From Colicola sp016286205 (GTDB lineage Bacteria > Bacteroidota > Bacteroidia > Bacteroidales > Paludibacteraceae), in assembly GCA_016286205.1 (NCBI GenBank), contig JAEESF010000009.1:38409-102408 (forward strand): a DNA stretch of 64,000 nt, written 5' to 3'. Below are positions 26,397 through 36,109 of this stretch, one piece after another. The first letter of the stretch is position 1, and each line of letters starts with the position of its first letter. The notes beneath the pieces were generated by a model. That model had not been told where the DNA came from, did not search any database, and saw only the letters and a program-made list of their open reading frames with translations. Both the position numbers and the translations under genes were made by a program.

Positions 26397-26975
26397 ATGA
26401 TAGAATTTCACAAAGTAGTAAGTGCCACGTACGAATTGTATATTGCGGACGAGAATGGCAAAGAAGAATTGATGGAGCGCGCTAAGGAAGAAACTCCGCT
26501 AGTATGGTGTCAAGGCGAGAACATGATGCTGCCTGCATTCGAGGCAGCCATGGCAGGAAAAGAAGTGGGCGACGACTTCGATTTTGTGCTAAAAGCCGCA
26601 GATGCATATGGCAAGTACATACAAGAAGGACTGATGGATCTGCCTAAGACGATGTTCTTCAACGGCGATGGCGAGTTTGATGCAGAGCGTGTATATGTAG
26701 GAGCCATTGTACCAATGAATACAGTAGATGGGCAAATCGTCAAAGCACAAGTATGCGAAGTGACAGACGATAAGGTGACGATTGATCTCAACCACCCGTA
26801 TGCGGGAGAAGACCTGCATTTCAAGGGAAAAATCATCGACATACGCGATGTAACGGAGGGCGAACTGAAAGCCATGCATCATCGTGGATGCGGCAAGTGT
26901 CATAGCCATTGCGGGCAAGATGCTTGCGAGAGTGATTGCAACTCTTGCGATAAAGGATGCGGAAAATGCAAATAA
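26397..26975 (+). CDS. slyD: SlyD-type FKBP peptidyl-prolyl isomerase with Cys/His tail
   Basis: 192 aa. FKBP fold interrupted by the IF chaperone domain: KVVSATYELYIADENGKEE, VWCQGENMMLPAFEAAMAG, GAIVPMNTVDGQIVKAQV, NHPYAGEDLHFKGKI. The C-terminus is a metal-binding tail with eight Cys and four His in the last 33 residues (HHRGCGKCHSHCG onward). In E. coli this tail delivers nickel. Likely co-transcribed with lptD; could assist folding of envelope precursors. Confidence 0.9.
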   Translation: MIEFHKVVSATYELYIADENGKEELMERAKEETPLVWCQGENMMLPAFEAAMAGKEVGDDFDFVLKAADAYGKYIQEGLMDLPKTMFFNGDGEFDAERVYVGAIVPMNTVDGQIVKAQVCEVTDDKVTIDLNHPYAGEDLHFKGKIIDIRDVTEGELKAMHHRGCGKCHSHCGQDACESDCNSCDKGCGKCK

Positions 26976-27005
26976 ATAACATATAACTCAAATTTTTATA
27001 ATTCT

Positions 27006-28319
27006 ATGGCGAATATCGTGGCTATAGTGGGTCGTCCCAATGTAGGGAAATCGACTCTATTCAATCGTTTGACAGGCACTCGTCGAGCGATAGTAATGAA
27101 TACGGCAGGCACCACGCGTGACCGTCAGTACGGCAAAGCCGAATGGTGCGGACGTGAGTTCTCGGTGATAGATACCGGAGGATGGGTAGTCAACAGTGAT
27201 GACACGTTCGAGAGCGAAATCAACCGTCAGGTAGATTTGGCTATTCGTGAAGCGGATGTTGTGCTTCTGGTAGTAGATGTGAACGAAGGCGTCACGCAGT
27301 TTGATATGGAAGTAGCTCACCTACTCCGCCAAGCCAAGAAACCGACTATCCTGGCCGTCAACAAAGTGGATACGTTTGAGAACCAATACGGTGCTGCTGA
27401 GTTCTACAAACTCGGACTAGGCGAACCGTTTATCGTTTCTGCCGAGAATGGTCTGGGAACAGGCGACCTACTGGACGAAGTAGTCAGCCGATTCCGCAAG
27501 ACAGATGATGGCGAGGAGATAGAAGACCTACCCCGTTTTGCGATTGTTGGTCGTCCTAATGCCGGCAAATCGAGCATACTAAACGCCTTTATCGGCGAAG
27601 AGCGAACCATCGTGACAGATATTCCGGGCACCACGCGGGACTCGATTTATACACGTTACAACAAGTTCGGCAAGGATTTCTATCTGGTCGATACGGCAGG
27701 TATTCGCAAGAAAGCCAAAGTAACGGAAGATCAGGAGTACTACTCTGTAGTACGCAGTATTCGCGCGATAGAGAACAGCGATGTGTGCATCTTGATGATA
27801 GACGCCACACGCGGCATCGAGGCACAAGACCTGAATATCTATTCGCTGATACAGAAGAACAAGAAGGGACTGGTGGTTTGCGTCAACAAATGGGATCTGG
27901 TAGAGAACAAAACGAATAGGGATATCAAAGGTTACGAAGCCGCTATTCGCGAACGTATCGCACCATTCACCGATTTCCCGATTATCTTTACCAGTGCGCT
28001 GACCAAACAGCGTATCTACAAAGTGGTGGAGACTGCCATCCATGTGTACGAGAACAAAAACAAAAAAGTTCCTACGGCACAACTGAACGATAAGTTCCTT
28101 CCGCTGATAGAGAACTATCCGCCACCTGCAACCAAGGGAAAATACATCAAGATAAAATACTGTACCCAATTGCCGAATACGCAGATCCCTACATTTGTGT
28201 TCTTCGCCAATCTGCCGCAATACGTCAAAGAACCGTATCGCCGATTCCTAGAAAACAAACTGCGCGAGTGGTGGGATTTCACGGGAACACCCGTACAGCT
28301 GTTCATACGAGCAAAATGA
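27006..28319 (+). CDS. der: ribosome-assembly GTPase Der
   Basis: 437 aa with two GTPase domains: G1 loops GRPNVGKST (residues 8-16) and GRPNAGKSS (about 182-190), DTGGW and DTAGIRK switch regions, NKVD and NKWD, then the KH-like C-terminal domain. Assembles the 50S subunit. Follows slyD by 30 bases. Confidence 0.97.
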   Translation: MANIVAIVGRPNVGKSTLFNRLTGTRRAIVMNTAGTTRDRQYGKAEWCGREFSVIDTGGWVVNSDDTFESEINRQVDLAIREADVVLLVVDVNEGVTQFDMEVAHLLRQAKKPTILAVNKVDTFENQYGAAEFYKLGLGEPFIVSAENGLGTGDLLDEVVSRFRKTDDGEEIEDLPRFAIVGRPNAGKSSILNAFIGEERTIVTDIPGTTRDSIYTRYNKFGKDFYLVDTAGIRKKAKVTEDQEYYSVVRSIRAIENSDVCILMIDATRGIEAQDLNIYSLIQKNKKGLVVCVNKWDLVENKTNRDIKGYEAAIRERIAPFTDFPIIFTSALTKQRIYKVVETAIHVYENKNKKVPTAQLNDKFLPLIENYPPPATKGKYIKIKYCTQLPNTQIPTFVFFANLPQYVKEPYRRFLENKLREWWDFTGTPVQLFIRAK

Positions 28320-28338
28320 TAGCAGAAAGAGCAAATTT

Positions 28339-28400
28339 TAAGAAAAAGTTCTACTTTTTTCTTAGAAACTTGCGTATATCGAAAAAAAGCAGTACTTTTG
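28339..28400 (+). promoter_or_regulatory. promoter for FAH-like/porU operon with upstream AT hairpin
   Basis: AAGAAAAAGTT/ACTTTTTTCTT hairpin, TTGCGTATATC (28370-28380), TACTTTTG (28393-28400). Nearly the same 62 bp as at 23429-23491; the hairpin may also terminate der transcripts. Confidence 0.75.
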
Positions 28401-28410
28401 TGAGCCATTT

Positions 28411-28941
28411 ATGAAAATAATCGGGTTTGTATATCGAAATGGTAGCAGCAACCTAGTGCTAAAAGGCGACTCGTGTCTGCTGAATGGTCGCAAACCACTG
28501 TTCATTCCCGACTGGACGGAAGAACCGGTTTATACGCCGTGCATGATACTTCGCATCAGTCGTTTGGGCAAGGAGATAGCTGCGCGCTTTGCAGACAGAT
28601 ATTACGATGCCATTGCTCCGGGATTGGATTTTACCGCCGAAGACCTATTGCGAAAAGCGCAAGTCGAGGGTGGTAGTTGGACTGAGGCTATCGCATTCGA
28701 TTATTCGCTAGCCATAGGAGAATGGGGAGAGAAAGAAGGCTGGCAGATAGATGAATGGCGAGAAACGGAATGGGTGATGACTCCGGAAGAGGCCATAGAA
28801 AGGGCTAGCCGAGTGATGACCATTCGTCAGGGCGACCTGATATACATACCTGCCAAACAAGCGCCCCAACGCATAGAACGCGACCAGATAATACGCGCTA
28901 CGCAGCAAGGCGAAGAGAAACTATATTGCAAAATCAAGTGA
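28411..28941 (+). CDS. fumarylacetoacetate hydrolase (FAH)-like protein, short
   Basis: 176 aa; FAH-family proteins are normally 200 aa or more. The core PGLDFTAEDLLRKAQVEGGSW ... AIAFDYSLAIGEW resembles the FAH helix-strand that follows the metal site, but the usual ExExxxVI metal-binding motif is not evident, and the first 50 residues diverge. It may have a non-catalytic role. Overlaps the porU start by 16 bases; the same pairing could couple its translation to the type IX sortase. Confidence 0.6.
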   Translation: MKIIGFVYRNGSSNLVLKGDSCLLNGRKPLFIPDWTEEPVYTPCMILRISRLGKEIAARFADRYYDAIAPGLDFTAEDLLRKAQVEGGSWTEAIAFDYSLAIGEWGEKEGWQIDEWRETEWVMTPEEAIERASRVMTIRQGDLIYIPAKQAPQRIERDQIIRATQQGEEKLYCKIK

Positions 28942-31900
28942 GACGACATCTGTACATATTGCTGCTATGGGTAATGAGCCTACCTCTCTACGCAGGCATT
29001 CATACCTATACTGACCAGTCGGTTCTGAGTCAGGGCAAATGGGTAAAGATTCGCGTGAGCGAGTCGGGTGTATGCCGTATGACTTTCAGTCAACTAGAAC
29101 AGGCAGGTCTCACACCTCAGCAACTTCGCGTCTTCGGCTACGGAGGAGCAATGCTGGAACAGAATTTCACGAAAAAGAAAATAGACGATCTGCCTCAAGT
29201 GCCTGTTTATATTGGTTCGGACTACGTATTATTCTGGGTACAAGGCCCAATCAGTTGGTCATACGCAGATGGGCAATTCACACATAAGCGCAATATCTAT
29301 TCCGATTATGGCTACTATTTCCTGACCGACAATGTCGGTAGCGTACTGACTCCGCAGACGGCAGAGGCAATAACCGGTACGCCAACAGATGTAAGCACTT
29401 ATTTGATGCATCAGGTACACGAGAAAGATTCTGTCAACCTAGTAGACCGTGCGGGAGTTAGCGGAGGTGGACGTGAGTTCTACGGTGAGCAATTCAACAA
29501 CGGACAAAGTCGCACCTTCTCGTTCTCTACGCCGAATGCGCTAACTAGCGAGAAAGCACAACTGACTGTTTCCGTAGCCGCCTACTCGCCTGCGGCATCC
29601 TATTTCAGCACCAGTCTGAATAATACCGCTATTAGTACACGCGTAGAGGCCGTGCCTGCCAGCGATTTCTACACCATGGCCAAGACGGCAGTTTCGACCA
29701 CAAAGAACAACGCTGCTAGCGGTGCACAACAAATAAAATTAACATTCCAAAACAGTACGTCCGGTTCGTTAGGATGGCTTAACTATCTAGAACTGGTTAC
29801 TCCGTGTGCATTAAGCATGAACGGCAGTTGGATGAGTCTGCGCACGAATGTTAACTATAATACCTCTACTCCTGTTCGTTTCCATCTGAACAATGCCGCA
29901 GGGCGTATACAGATATGGGATATCACAGACCTGAGCCACATCGTACGCATGCCAACAGAACTAGAGGGAAGCGAGATGCAATGGACAGGCACACAGGCAG
30001 ATGGCATACACGAGTATGTTGCCGTTGACCCACAAGGAAGCAAATGGGTAGAGGCACAAGTGGTAGGCACCGTGAGCAATCAGAATCTGCACCGCCTACG
30101 TAACATTGACTATGTGATTATTTGTCCTGTCGGTTACGAGAGTTATGCCAAGACCTTGGCTCAAGCCCATCAAGCTAAAGAAGGTATCACCTGGGCCGTA
30201 GTGACCGACAAGCAAGTATATAACGAATTCTCGTCCGGAACACCGGACGCCACGGCTTACCGTTGGCTAATGAAAATGCTCTACGACCGTGCGGATGGCG
30301 TTAATGCCAAGCCACGATGGTTGCTGCTGATGGGACATGGCACGTTTGACAACCGCAAACTGTTACCTAATTCGGGACTAAGCCTGCTACTGAGCTACGA
30401 AGCGCAGAATTCTGTCAACGAAGTATCAGCCTATGCAACAGATGACTATTTCGGATTCTTGGACGATAGCGAAGGAGCTATCGATACAGCAGGACGAATG
30501 GATATCGGTGTTGGCCGACTGCCGGTAGGCAACGAAGAAGAAGCACGACTGGTGGTGGATAAACTGGTTAACTATATACGCAACGAGCAACCGGGCAAAT
30601 GGAAGAACCAGATTATTTTCCTGGCTGATGATGGCGAGAACGGAGCTCACACTTTGACAGCCGAAGGCGGAGCAGAACAAGTACGTCTGAAGAATCCGGA
30701 CTTCATCGTCAACAAGATCTATCTGGATGCTTATCCTCAAGAGGTCAATGCCAGTGGCGAGAGTTATCCGCTAGCCAAGAACCGCCTGGACAACTTGCTG
30801 AAAAACGGTGTGCTATTCTTCGACTATTCCGGCCACGGTGGATATAATGCCATTTCCAGTGAGGGAATGCTTACGCTGAGAGAGATAGAAGCCATGACCA
30901 ATCGCAATCATGCTTTCTGGATGTTTGCTACTTGTAGTTTCGCTCATTGCGATGCAGGCAAGCGTTCGGCAGCAGAAGCCGCCGTACTCAATCCGGTCGG
31001 AGGTGCGATAGGCGTTCTGTCGGCTACACGTACTGTGTATGCTAACCAGAATACTATACTCAACCGCAACGTATGCGACACGCTGTTTGGCCACACGAAC
31101 GCATATCACTACGATATGACGCTAGGCGAAGCCACAGCAGCGGGTAAGAACCGTACAGGCAACGACATGAACAAGATGGCCTACATACTGTTAGGTGATC
31201 CGGCCATGCGACTGAATTATCCGACTACGTATCAGGTAGCAACCACAACCGAGATTGACACTCTGCGTGCACTTAGCATCCAACAAGTGGAAGGACAAAT
31301 CATAGACGAGGACGACGATGTAGTGAGCAATTTCAATGGGCTAGTGGATATCACTATCTACGATAAACTACAAGTCATCCGTACCCGCGACAACGATGCG
31401 CCGGCCGGTGCGGAAGAAAACCTGGAATACAACGACTATCCCAATGTGCTCTATACCGGAAAAGCCGAGGTAACAGACGGACAGTTCCAATATACGTTCA
31501 TGGTTCCGAAAGATATTCGCTACAACTATGGGAATGGCCGTATAGTATATTATGCATACACTACCGACTCGCTAGAACTGATGGAAGCAGTTGGGCACTA
31601 TGAAGATTTCATCGTTGGCGGTACAGGTAATATGCTATCGGCAGATACAGTTGGACCACAAATGACTATCTATCTGAATACTCCTGCATTCCGCAACGGA
31701 GACAAGACATATGCCACTCCGCGGTTCTTCGCAGACCTGTATGACGAGAACGGTATCAACACTGCGGGGGCGGGTATTGGTCACGACCTGATGATGATTA
31801 TAGACGACAATCCGAAGATGACCTACGCGCTCAACGAATATTTTACTGCAGCAAATGGCAGTTACCAGGCCGGTCAGGTCAGCTATCTAATGGAAGCATT

Positions 31901-32285
31901 GGGGGATGGTCCGCACAGCCTGACCTTCCGCGCGTGGGATATGCTGAACAACAGTACCACCCAATCGCTGAATTTCGTAGTAGAAGCGGGATTGGATCCT
32001 TCTATCTACTCGGTAACTACCTACCCTAATCCGGTAGAGCAAACAGGCATAGTAAACCTGGTTGTCAACTATGACCAACCGGATGAACTCATCTCCACTG
32101 AGTTGTACCTATTCAATATGAGCGGCCAACTGATGTGGAGCCATACACAAGACAATCCAGACCAAGTACAGATTCCGTTAGCACAAATTGGCTTGCAACC
32201 GGGAATCTATATGTACAACATACGTATCAAATCGGCTACTAGCAAATATAGCATGACAGCCGGCAAAATAATTGTAACTAAATAA
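28926..32285 (+). CDS. porU: type IX secretion system sortase PorU
   Basis: 1119 aa. Signal peptide (YILLLWVMSLPLYA), N-terminal beta domains, then a gingipain-type C25 peptidase domain: WLLLMGHGTFDNRK, FFDYSGHGGYNAISSE (catalytic His) and WMFATCSFAHCDAG (catalytic Cys). The C-terminus (VTTYPNPVEQTGIVNLVV to IIVTK) is a classical type A CTD. PorU cleaves the CTD of type IX cargo at the cell surface and attaches A-LPS. Adjacent to porV, its outer-membrane partner. Confidence 0.93.
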   Translation: MQNQVRRHLYILLLWVMSLPLYAGIHTYTDQSVLSQGKWVKIRVSESGVCRMTFSQLEQAGLTPQQLRVFGYGGAMLEQNFTKKKIDDLPQVPVYIGSDYVLFWVQGPISWSYADGQFTHKRNIYSDYGYYFLTDNVGSVLTPQTAEAITGTPTDVSTYLMHQVHEKDSVNLVDRAGVSGGGREFYGEQFNNGQSRTFSFSTPNALTSEKAQLTVSVAAYSPAASYFSTSLNNTAISTRVEAVPASDFYTMAKTAVSTTKNNAASGAQQIKLTFQNSTSGSLGWLNYLELVTPCALSMNGSWMSLRTNVNYNTSTPVRFHLNNAAGRIQIWDITDLSHIVRMPTELEGSEMQWTGTQADGIHEYVAVDPQGSKWVEAQVVGTVSNQNLHRLRNIDYVIICPVGYESYAKTLAQAHQAKEGITWAVVTDKQVYNEFSSGTPDATAYRWLMKMLYDRADGVNAKPRWLLLMGHGTFDNRKLLPNSGLSLLLSYEAQNSVNEVSAYATDDYFGFLDDSEGAIDTAGRMDIGVGRLPVGNEEEARLVVDKLVNYIRNEQPGKWKNQIIFLADDGENGAHTLTAEGGAEQVRLKNPDFIVNKIYLDAYPQEVNASGESYPLAKNRLDNLLKNGVLFFDYSGHGGYNAISSEGMLTLREIEAMTNRNHAFWMFATCSFAHCDAGKRSAAEAAVLNPVGGAIGVLSATRTVYANQNTILNRNVCDTLFGHTNAYHYDMTLGEATAAGKNRTGNDMNKMAYILLGDPAMRLNYPTTYQVATTTEIDTLRALSIQQVEGQIIDEDDDVVSNFNGLVDITIYDKLQVIRTRDNDAPAGAEENLEYNDYPNVLYTGKAEVTDGQFQYTFMVPKDIRYNYGNGRIVYYAYTTDSLELMEAVGHYEDFIVGGTGNMLSADTVGPQMTIYLNTPAFRNGDKTYATPRFFADLYDENGINTAGAGIGHDLMMIIDDNPKMTYALNEYFTAANGSYQAGQVSYLMEALGDGPHSLTFRAWDMLNNSTTQSLNFVVEAGLDPSIYSVTTYPNPVEQTGIVNLVVNYDQPDELISTELYLFNMSGQLMWSHTQDNPDQVQIPLAQIGLQPGIYMYNIRIKSATSKYSMTAGKIIVTK

Positions 32286-32383
32286 AAAAGTATCACATAC
32301 AAAAAAGTCTGTTTAACGCCTATGAAGCAAATCGCTGAATAAACAAAACAAAAGAACGTAAACTAAAAAATCAACATAAACAA

Positions 32384-33577
32384 ATGAAAAAGATTATTAT
32401 TTCCCTCGCTGCAGTATTGTGCGTGACGCTCACTACTCAAGCGGAACAACAAATGAACCCGGTAATTACGGCAATGCCTTCACTCTCTATTGCGCCAGAC
32501 GCTCGTTCGGCCGGTTTAGGTGATATAGGTGTGGCTACAGAGGCAGATTTCAATTCGCAATATTGGAATCCTGCTAAGTACGCCTATATGTATAGCAAGG
32601 GTGGTATTACCGCTAACTATACGCCATGGTTGCGTAAATTGGTAGGCGACATTGACCTCGCTTATCTGGCCGGATTCTACAATTTTGGTGACCTAGCTGG
32701 TGGTATTGGTGCCAGTTTTACCTATTTCTCGATGGGTGATGTGGCTCTAACTGACATGAGCGGAACCAAACTGCAAGATGTTCGTCCTAACGAGTGGGCA
32801 CTCGATGTCAGCTATTTCCGTAAACTACATGAGTACGTATCTATGTCGGTTGCCGTTCGTTTCCTCTATTCGGACCTGAACAACGGTTACAATAGTTCAA
32901 TCGGTGGTGGTACGGAGATGCACCCTGCATGGACTATGGCTGCAGACATTGCCCTCTACTATCGTCAACCGTTTGAGTTGCCGATGGGAACCAGTCACTT
33001 GGCCGTAGGTTTCACATTGAAGAACCTAGGTGGTAAGATGAACTACGCAGACGATGGTAGCAGCAACTTTATTCCTGCTAGCGGAAATCTGGGTGTTAGC
33101 TACGAATTGCCTTGCGACAAGTACAACTTCCTGACCTTCAGCTTGGAGACCAACAAACTTTTGGTTCCGACTCGTAAGTCGAAATATACCGAAGGCTTTG
33201 ATCCAAACGATGACACCACATGGCAAATGAGCCAAACGGCTTATTCTGAGCTTAACTCTGCTAAAGGTTGGTTCCAATCGTTAGGCGATGCTCCTCTAGG
33301 CGCAAAAGAAGAGTTCCAAGAGGTTCGTTGGGGTGCGGGTATCGAGTATTCGTACAACAAGCAGTTCTTTGCTCGTGCAGGTTACAGCTACGAGAACTAC
33401 TACAAAGGTAACCGTAACGTATTGACCTTCGGTGCAGGTTTCCACTTGTCTATCGTTACCTTCGACTTCTCTTACTGCGTAGGTCTAGCAGCTACTAACC
33501 CATTGGATCAGACCATGCGTTTCACGCTTGGCTTCGACCTGGCCGGTATCAAGGATTTGGTTAACAACAAGAAGTAA
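32384..33577 (+). CDS. porV: type IX secretion outer-membrane protein PorV
   Basis: 397 aa. Signal peptide (KKIIISLAAVLCVTLTTQA), then NPVITAMPSLSIAPDARSAG, the PorV/LptO N-terminal signature, followed by a FadL-like 14-strand barrel ending in an aromatic. PorV shuttles cargo from the SprA translocon to PorU. 98 bases after porU with no promoter of consensus type, so probably the same transcript. A heptamer array follows its stop. Confidence 0.93.
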   Translation: MKKIIISLAAVLCVTLTTQAEQQMNPVITAMPSLSIAPDARSAGLGDIGVATEADFNSQYWNPAKYAYMYSKGGITANYTPWLRKLVGDIDLAYLAGFYNFGDLAGGIGASFTYFSMGDVALTDMSGTKLQDVRPNEWALDVSYFRKLHEYVSMSVAVRFLYSDLNNGYNSSIGGGTEMHPAWTMAADIALYYRQPFELPMGTSHLAVGFTLKNLGGKMNYADDGSSNFIPASGNLGVSYELPCDKYNFLTFSLETNKLLVPTRKSKYTEGFDPNDDTTWQMSQTAYSELNSAKGWFQSLGDAPLGAKEEFQEVRWGAGIEYSYNKQFFARAGYSYENYYKGNRNVLTFGAGFHLSIVTFDFSYCVGLAATNPLDQTMRFTLGFDLAGIKDLVNNKK

Positions 33578-33582
33578 GTAAG

Positions 33583-33628
33583 TCAATAGTCGATAGTCGA
33601 TAGTTGATAGTCGATAGTCGATAGATAA
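33583..33628. repeat. heptamer array (GTCGATA) after porV stop
   Basis: Five units of period 7 (one GTTGATA variant) starting a few bases after the stop codon and ending before the ispF start. Confidence 0.8.
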
Positions 33629-33643
33629 AAGATAATAGCGCTT

Positions 33644-34123
33644 ATGCGTATCGGTTTCGGATATGACGTGCATCAATTTTCCCCTGACCGCAAATTGTGG
33701 TTAGGGGGAATTGTTGTGCCATCCGACAAAGGTCTATTGGGTCATTCGGATGCAGACGTAGCGATTCACGCCTTGTGTGATGCATTATTAGGTGCGGCCG
33801 CGATGCGTGATATCGGTTATCATTTCCCGGACACCAAAGGCAATGAATACGAAGGGATCGATTCGAAGATTCTGCTTCGCCGTGTGATGAAGATGATTCG
33901 CGAGGCGGGTTATGAATTAGGCAATTGTGACCTGACTATTTGTGCACAAGTACCTAAGTTGAACCCCTATATACCCGCCATGCAAGATTGTTTAGCCGAA
34001 GTGATGGAGGTTCAACCCGGCCAGATTAACATCAAAGCAACAACCACCGAACACCTTGGTTTTGTAGGTCGCGAAGAAGGAATCGCGGCATACGCGGTAG
34101 TACTGATCAACAGTACAAAATAG
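33644..34123 (+). CDS. ispF: 2-C-methyl-D-erythritol 2,4-cyclodiphosphate synthase
   Basis: 159 aa. Non-mevalonate isoprenoid pathway. MRIGFGYDVHQFSPDRKLWLG with the Asp-x-His zinc site, LLGHSDADVAIHALCDALLGA, and TTTEHLGFVGREEGIAA. Secure. Confidence 0.97.
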   Translation: MRIGFGYDVHQFSPDRKLWLGGIVVPSDKGLLGHSDADVAIHALCDALLGAAAMRDIGYHFPDTKGNEYEGIDSKILLRRVMKMIREAGYELGNCDLTICAQVPKLNPYIPAMQDCLAEVMEVQPGQINIKATTTEHLGFVGREEGIAAYAVVLINSTK

Positions 34124-34130
34124 TGGGACC

Positions 34131-34532
34131 ATGCGCAAAGCGGTTTTACATATTCTTCTTCTCTTTGCTCTTGCCGTATCTGCAGAGACAAATGCCATCA
34201 AGCAATTTCTCGCCGATATAACTGCTATGGGCGGGCAAGTCACCATACAGGAAGAATACGGAGAGCAATATATACGGGCTCAAATAGCCGACAGCGCCAC
34301 CATTGAGGTTTTTAATTGTCCAGACACCTTGTGCGACAAATGGTTTGTTATCATGACCGTTTGCGCCCCTCAATGTTCTTCTAGCGCGCGCGTATATAAT
34401 AAAATAGGAGAATACCTCTTTCCCCTGGAGCCAACTGTCACCTCTATTTTCCCATTAGCCACTATTGATAAGGAGACAGGCAAGATAACCTGGACCGACA
34501 ACGACACATGGAGTTACCAATCTACCTTGTAG
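34131..34532 (+). CDS. secreted DUF3256-like protein
   Basis: 133 aa. Signal peptide (RKAVLHILLLFALAVSA), then a small domain with conserved Cys and Trp (FNCPDTLCDKWFVIMTVCAP) and TWSYQSTL at the end. The size and pattern recall DUF3256 of Bacteroidales but the family is usually nearer 200 aa, so the assignment is tentative. Overlaps aroK by 25 bases. Confidence 0.6.
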   Translation: MRKAVLHILLLFALAVSAETNAIKQFLADITAMGGQVTIQEEYGEQYIRAQIADSATIEVFNCPDTLCDKWFVIMTVCAPQCSSSARVYNKIGEYLFPLEPTVTSIFPLATIDKETGKITWTDNDTWSYQSTL

Positions 34533-35047
34533 GTTATATGGGTGCAGGCAAAACAACTGCCGGACGTATGCTAGCCGAAAAACTCGGTTGGCATTTTGTT
34601 GATTTGGACGAGGCCTTCCATGAGATATACGGCTACAGTACGGCTGAATATATTCGTCAGTACGGCCTCGAGGATTTTCGCAAGAAAGAGAAATACGTCG
34701 TAGAAGATTTGGCGGACCAGATTCCATTTGAGAAAGTTATCTATGCGACCGGTGGCGGTTATCCGTGTTGGGAAGATAATATGGAATGTTTGCGCGAATT
34801 AGGCACCAGTATCTATATTCGATGGAAGCCCGAACATCTGGCAAAACGCCTAAGTCTGACCGATTTAAGCGAGCGCCCGGTACTACAAGGCCGTACAGAA
34901 GAAGAACTACTGGAGTTCATTGCTCCGCAACTGGAGGCACGCGAACCATTCTACAATCAAGCGCACTACACGATAGATGTGACCGAATGTGACGAACAAT
35001 CGGACGAACGCATCGCGGAAGCGCTATTCCAACTAATTAAGCAGTAA
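34508..35047 (+). CDS. aroK: shikimate kinase
   Basis: 179 aa. Walker A GYMGAGKTTAGRMLA at residues 9-23, DLDEAFHE (shikimate Asp), ATGGGYPCWEDN and ERPVLQG lid. Phosphorylates shikimate in aromatic amino acid synthesis. Its end overlaps sufE convergently by 11 bases. Confidence 0.95.
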   Translation: MELPIYLVGYMGAGKTTAGRMLAEKLGWHFVDLDEAFHEIYGYSTAEYIRQYGLEDFRKKEKYVVEDLADQIPFEKVIYATGGGYPCWEDNMECLRELGTSIYIRWKPEHLAKRLSLTDLSERPVLQGRTEEELLEFIAPQLEAREPFYNQAHYTIDVTECDEQSDERIAEALFQLIKQ

Positions 35048-35450
35048 GTGCAAGTGCGTAGAGCCGCATTTGCTTGAGCATAGCTGCCACACCATTGCTA
35101 CGTGTGGGGCTCAGATGCTCGCGAAGTTGAATCTCGTCGATGAAGTATAGGTCTGCATCGACGATTTCTTTTGGTGTATGATTGCTCAAGACATGAATGA
35201 GAAGCGCCACAATACCCTTGACCAATATGGCATCTGAATCGCCCGTATAGATAATCTTGCCATCTACCAGTTTCGCGGTAAACCATACTTGCGATTGGCA
35301 GCCATCTATCAGGTTCTGAGCATTCTTGTCTTCCTCTGGCATAGGCGCGAGGCCTTTTCCGTAATCGACGAGCAGTTCGTAACGCTCCATCCAATCGTCA
35401 AAAGCGCTGAACTCTTCGATTATCTCGTCCTGTATCTCGTTGATACTCAT
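35037..35450 (-). CDS. sufE: SufE-family cysteine desulfuration protein
   Basis: 137 aa. Accepts sulfur from SufS for Fe-S cluster assembly; the active-site Cys is in LIDGCQSQVWF, preceded by IQDEIIEEFSAFDDWMERYE, the SufE start. Last gene of the DUF349-ftsE-sufE operon (ATGA overlap with ftsE). Confidence 0.93.
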   Translation of the reverse strand: MSINEIQDEIIEEFSAFDDWMERYELLVDYGKGLAPMPEEDKNAQNLIDGCQSQVWFTAKLVDGKIIYTGDSDAILVKGIVALLIHVLSNHTPKEIVDADLYFIDEIQLREHLSPTRSNGVAAMLKQMRLYALALTA

Positions 35451-36109
35451 TCCTTTATCTCTCCGTTATCGAAAACCCAATGACGTCCGGGATAGAGTTC
35501 CGGCCAATGGGTATTATGAGTGGACATGAGAACTGTGATTCCCGCCTGACTGATGGAATAAAGCAAGTCCATAATCTCGCGTCCGGTCTCGGAATCCAGA
35601 TTGCCCGTAGGTTCGTCGGCAAGAATCATTTCCGGGGAATTGAGCAATGCACGCGCAATAACGACACGTTGTTGTTCTCCACCCGACAATTCGTACGGAC
35701 GTTTGTAGGCTTTGGTCTCCATACCCACTTGCTCCAACACTTCGCGGACATGGTTGCGCATCAACTCTTTGTCCTTCCAACCAGTGGCACGCAAGACGAA
35801 GAGCAGATTGTCTTCTACCGACCTGTCTGTCAGCAATTTATAATCCTGGAAGATGATTCCTAAACGACGACGCAGATACGGCAATTTGCGACGACGAATA
35901 TGCATCATATCGTAGTCGAGCACTTGTGCTTCACCGGATACGATAGGCAGGGCGCCATAGATGGTCTTCATGAGCGAAGATTTGCCACTACCTACTTTGC
36001 CGAGCAAGTAAATCATCTCGCCGCTTTGTACGGTCAGATTGACATCGTGCAACACAATCTGATCGGCCTGACGAACCTCAACGTCCTTATATACAATCAG
36101 TTCGCTCAT
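35447..36109 (-). CDS. ftsE: cell-division ABC transporter ATP-binding protein FtsE
   Basis: 220 aa. Walker A GKVGSGKSSLMK, ABC signature LSGGEQQR, Walker B MILADEPTGNLD and H-switch STHN. The FtsX partner is not adjacent here. Overlaps both neighbours by ATGA, consistent with one DUF349-ftsE-sufE transcript. Confidence 0.9.
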   Translation of the reverse strand: MSELIVYKDVEVRQADQIVLHDVNLTVQSGEMIYLLGKVGSGKSSLMKTIYGALPIVSGEAQVLDYDMMHIRRRKLPYLRRRLGIIFQDYKLLTDRSVEDNLLFVLRATGWKDKELMRNHVREVLEQVGMETKAYKRPYELSGGEQQRVVIARALLNSPEMILADEPTGNLDSETGREIMDLLYSISQAGITVLMSTHNTHWPELYPGRHWVFDNGEIKE

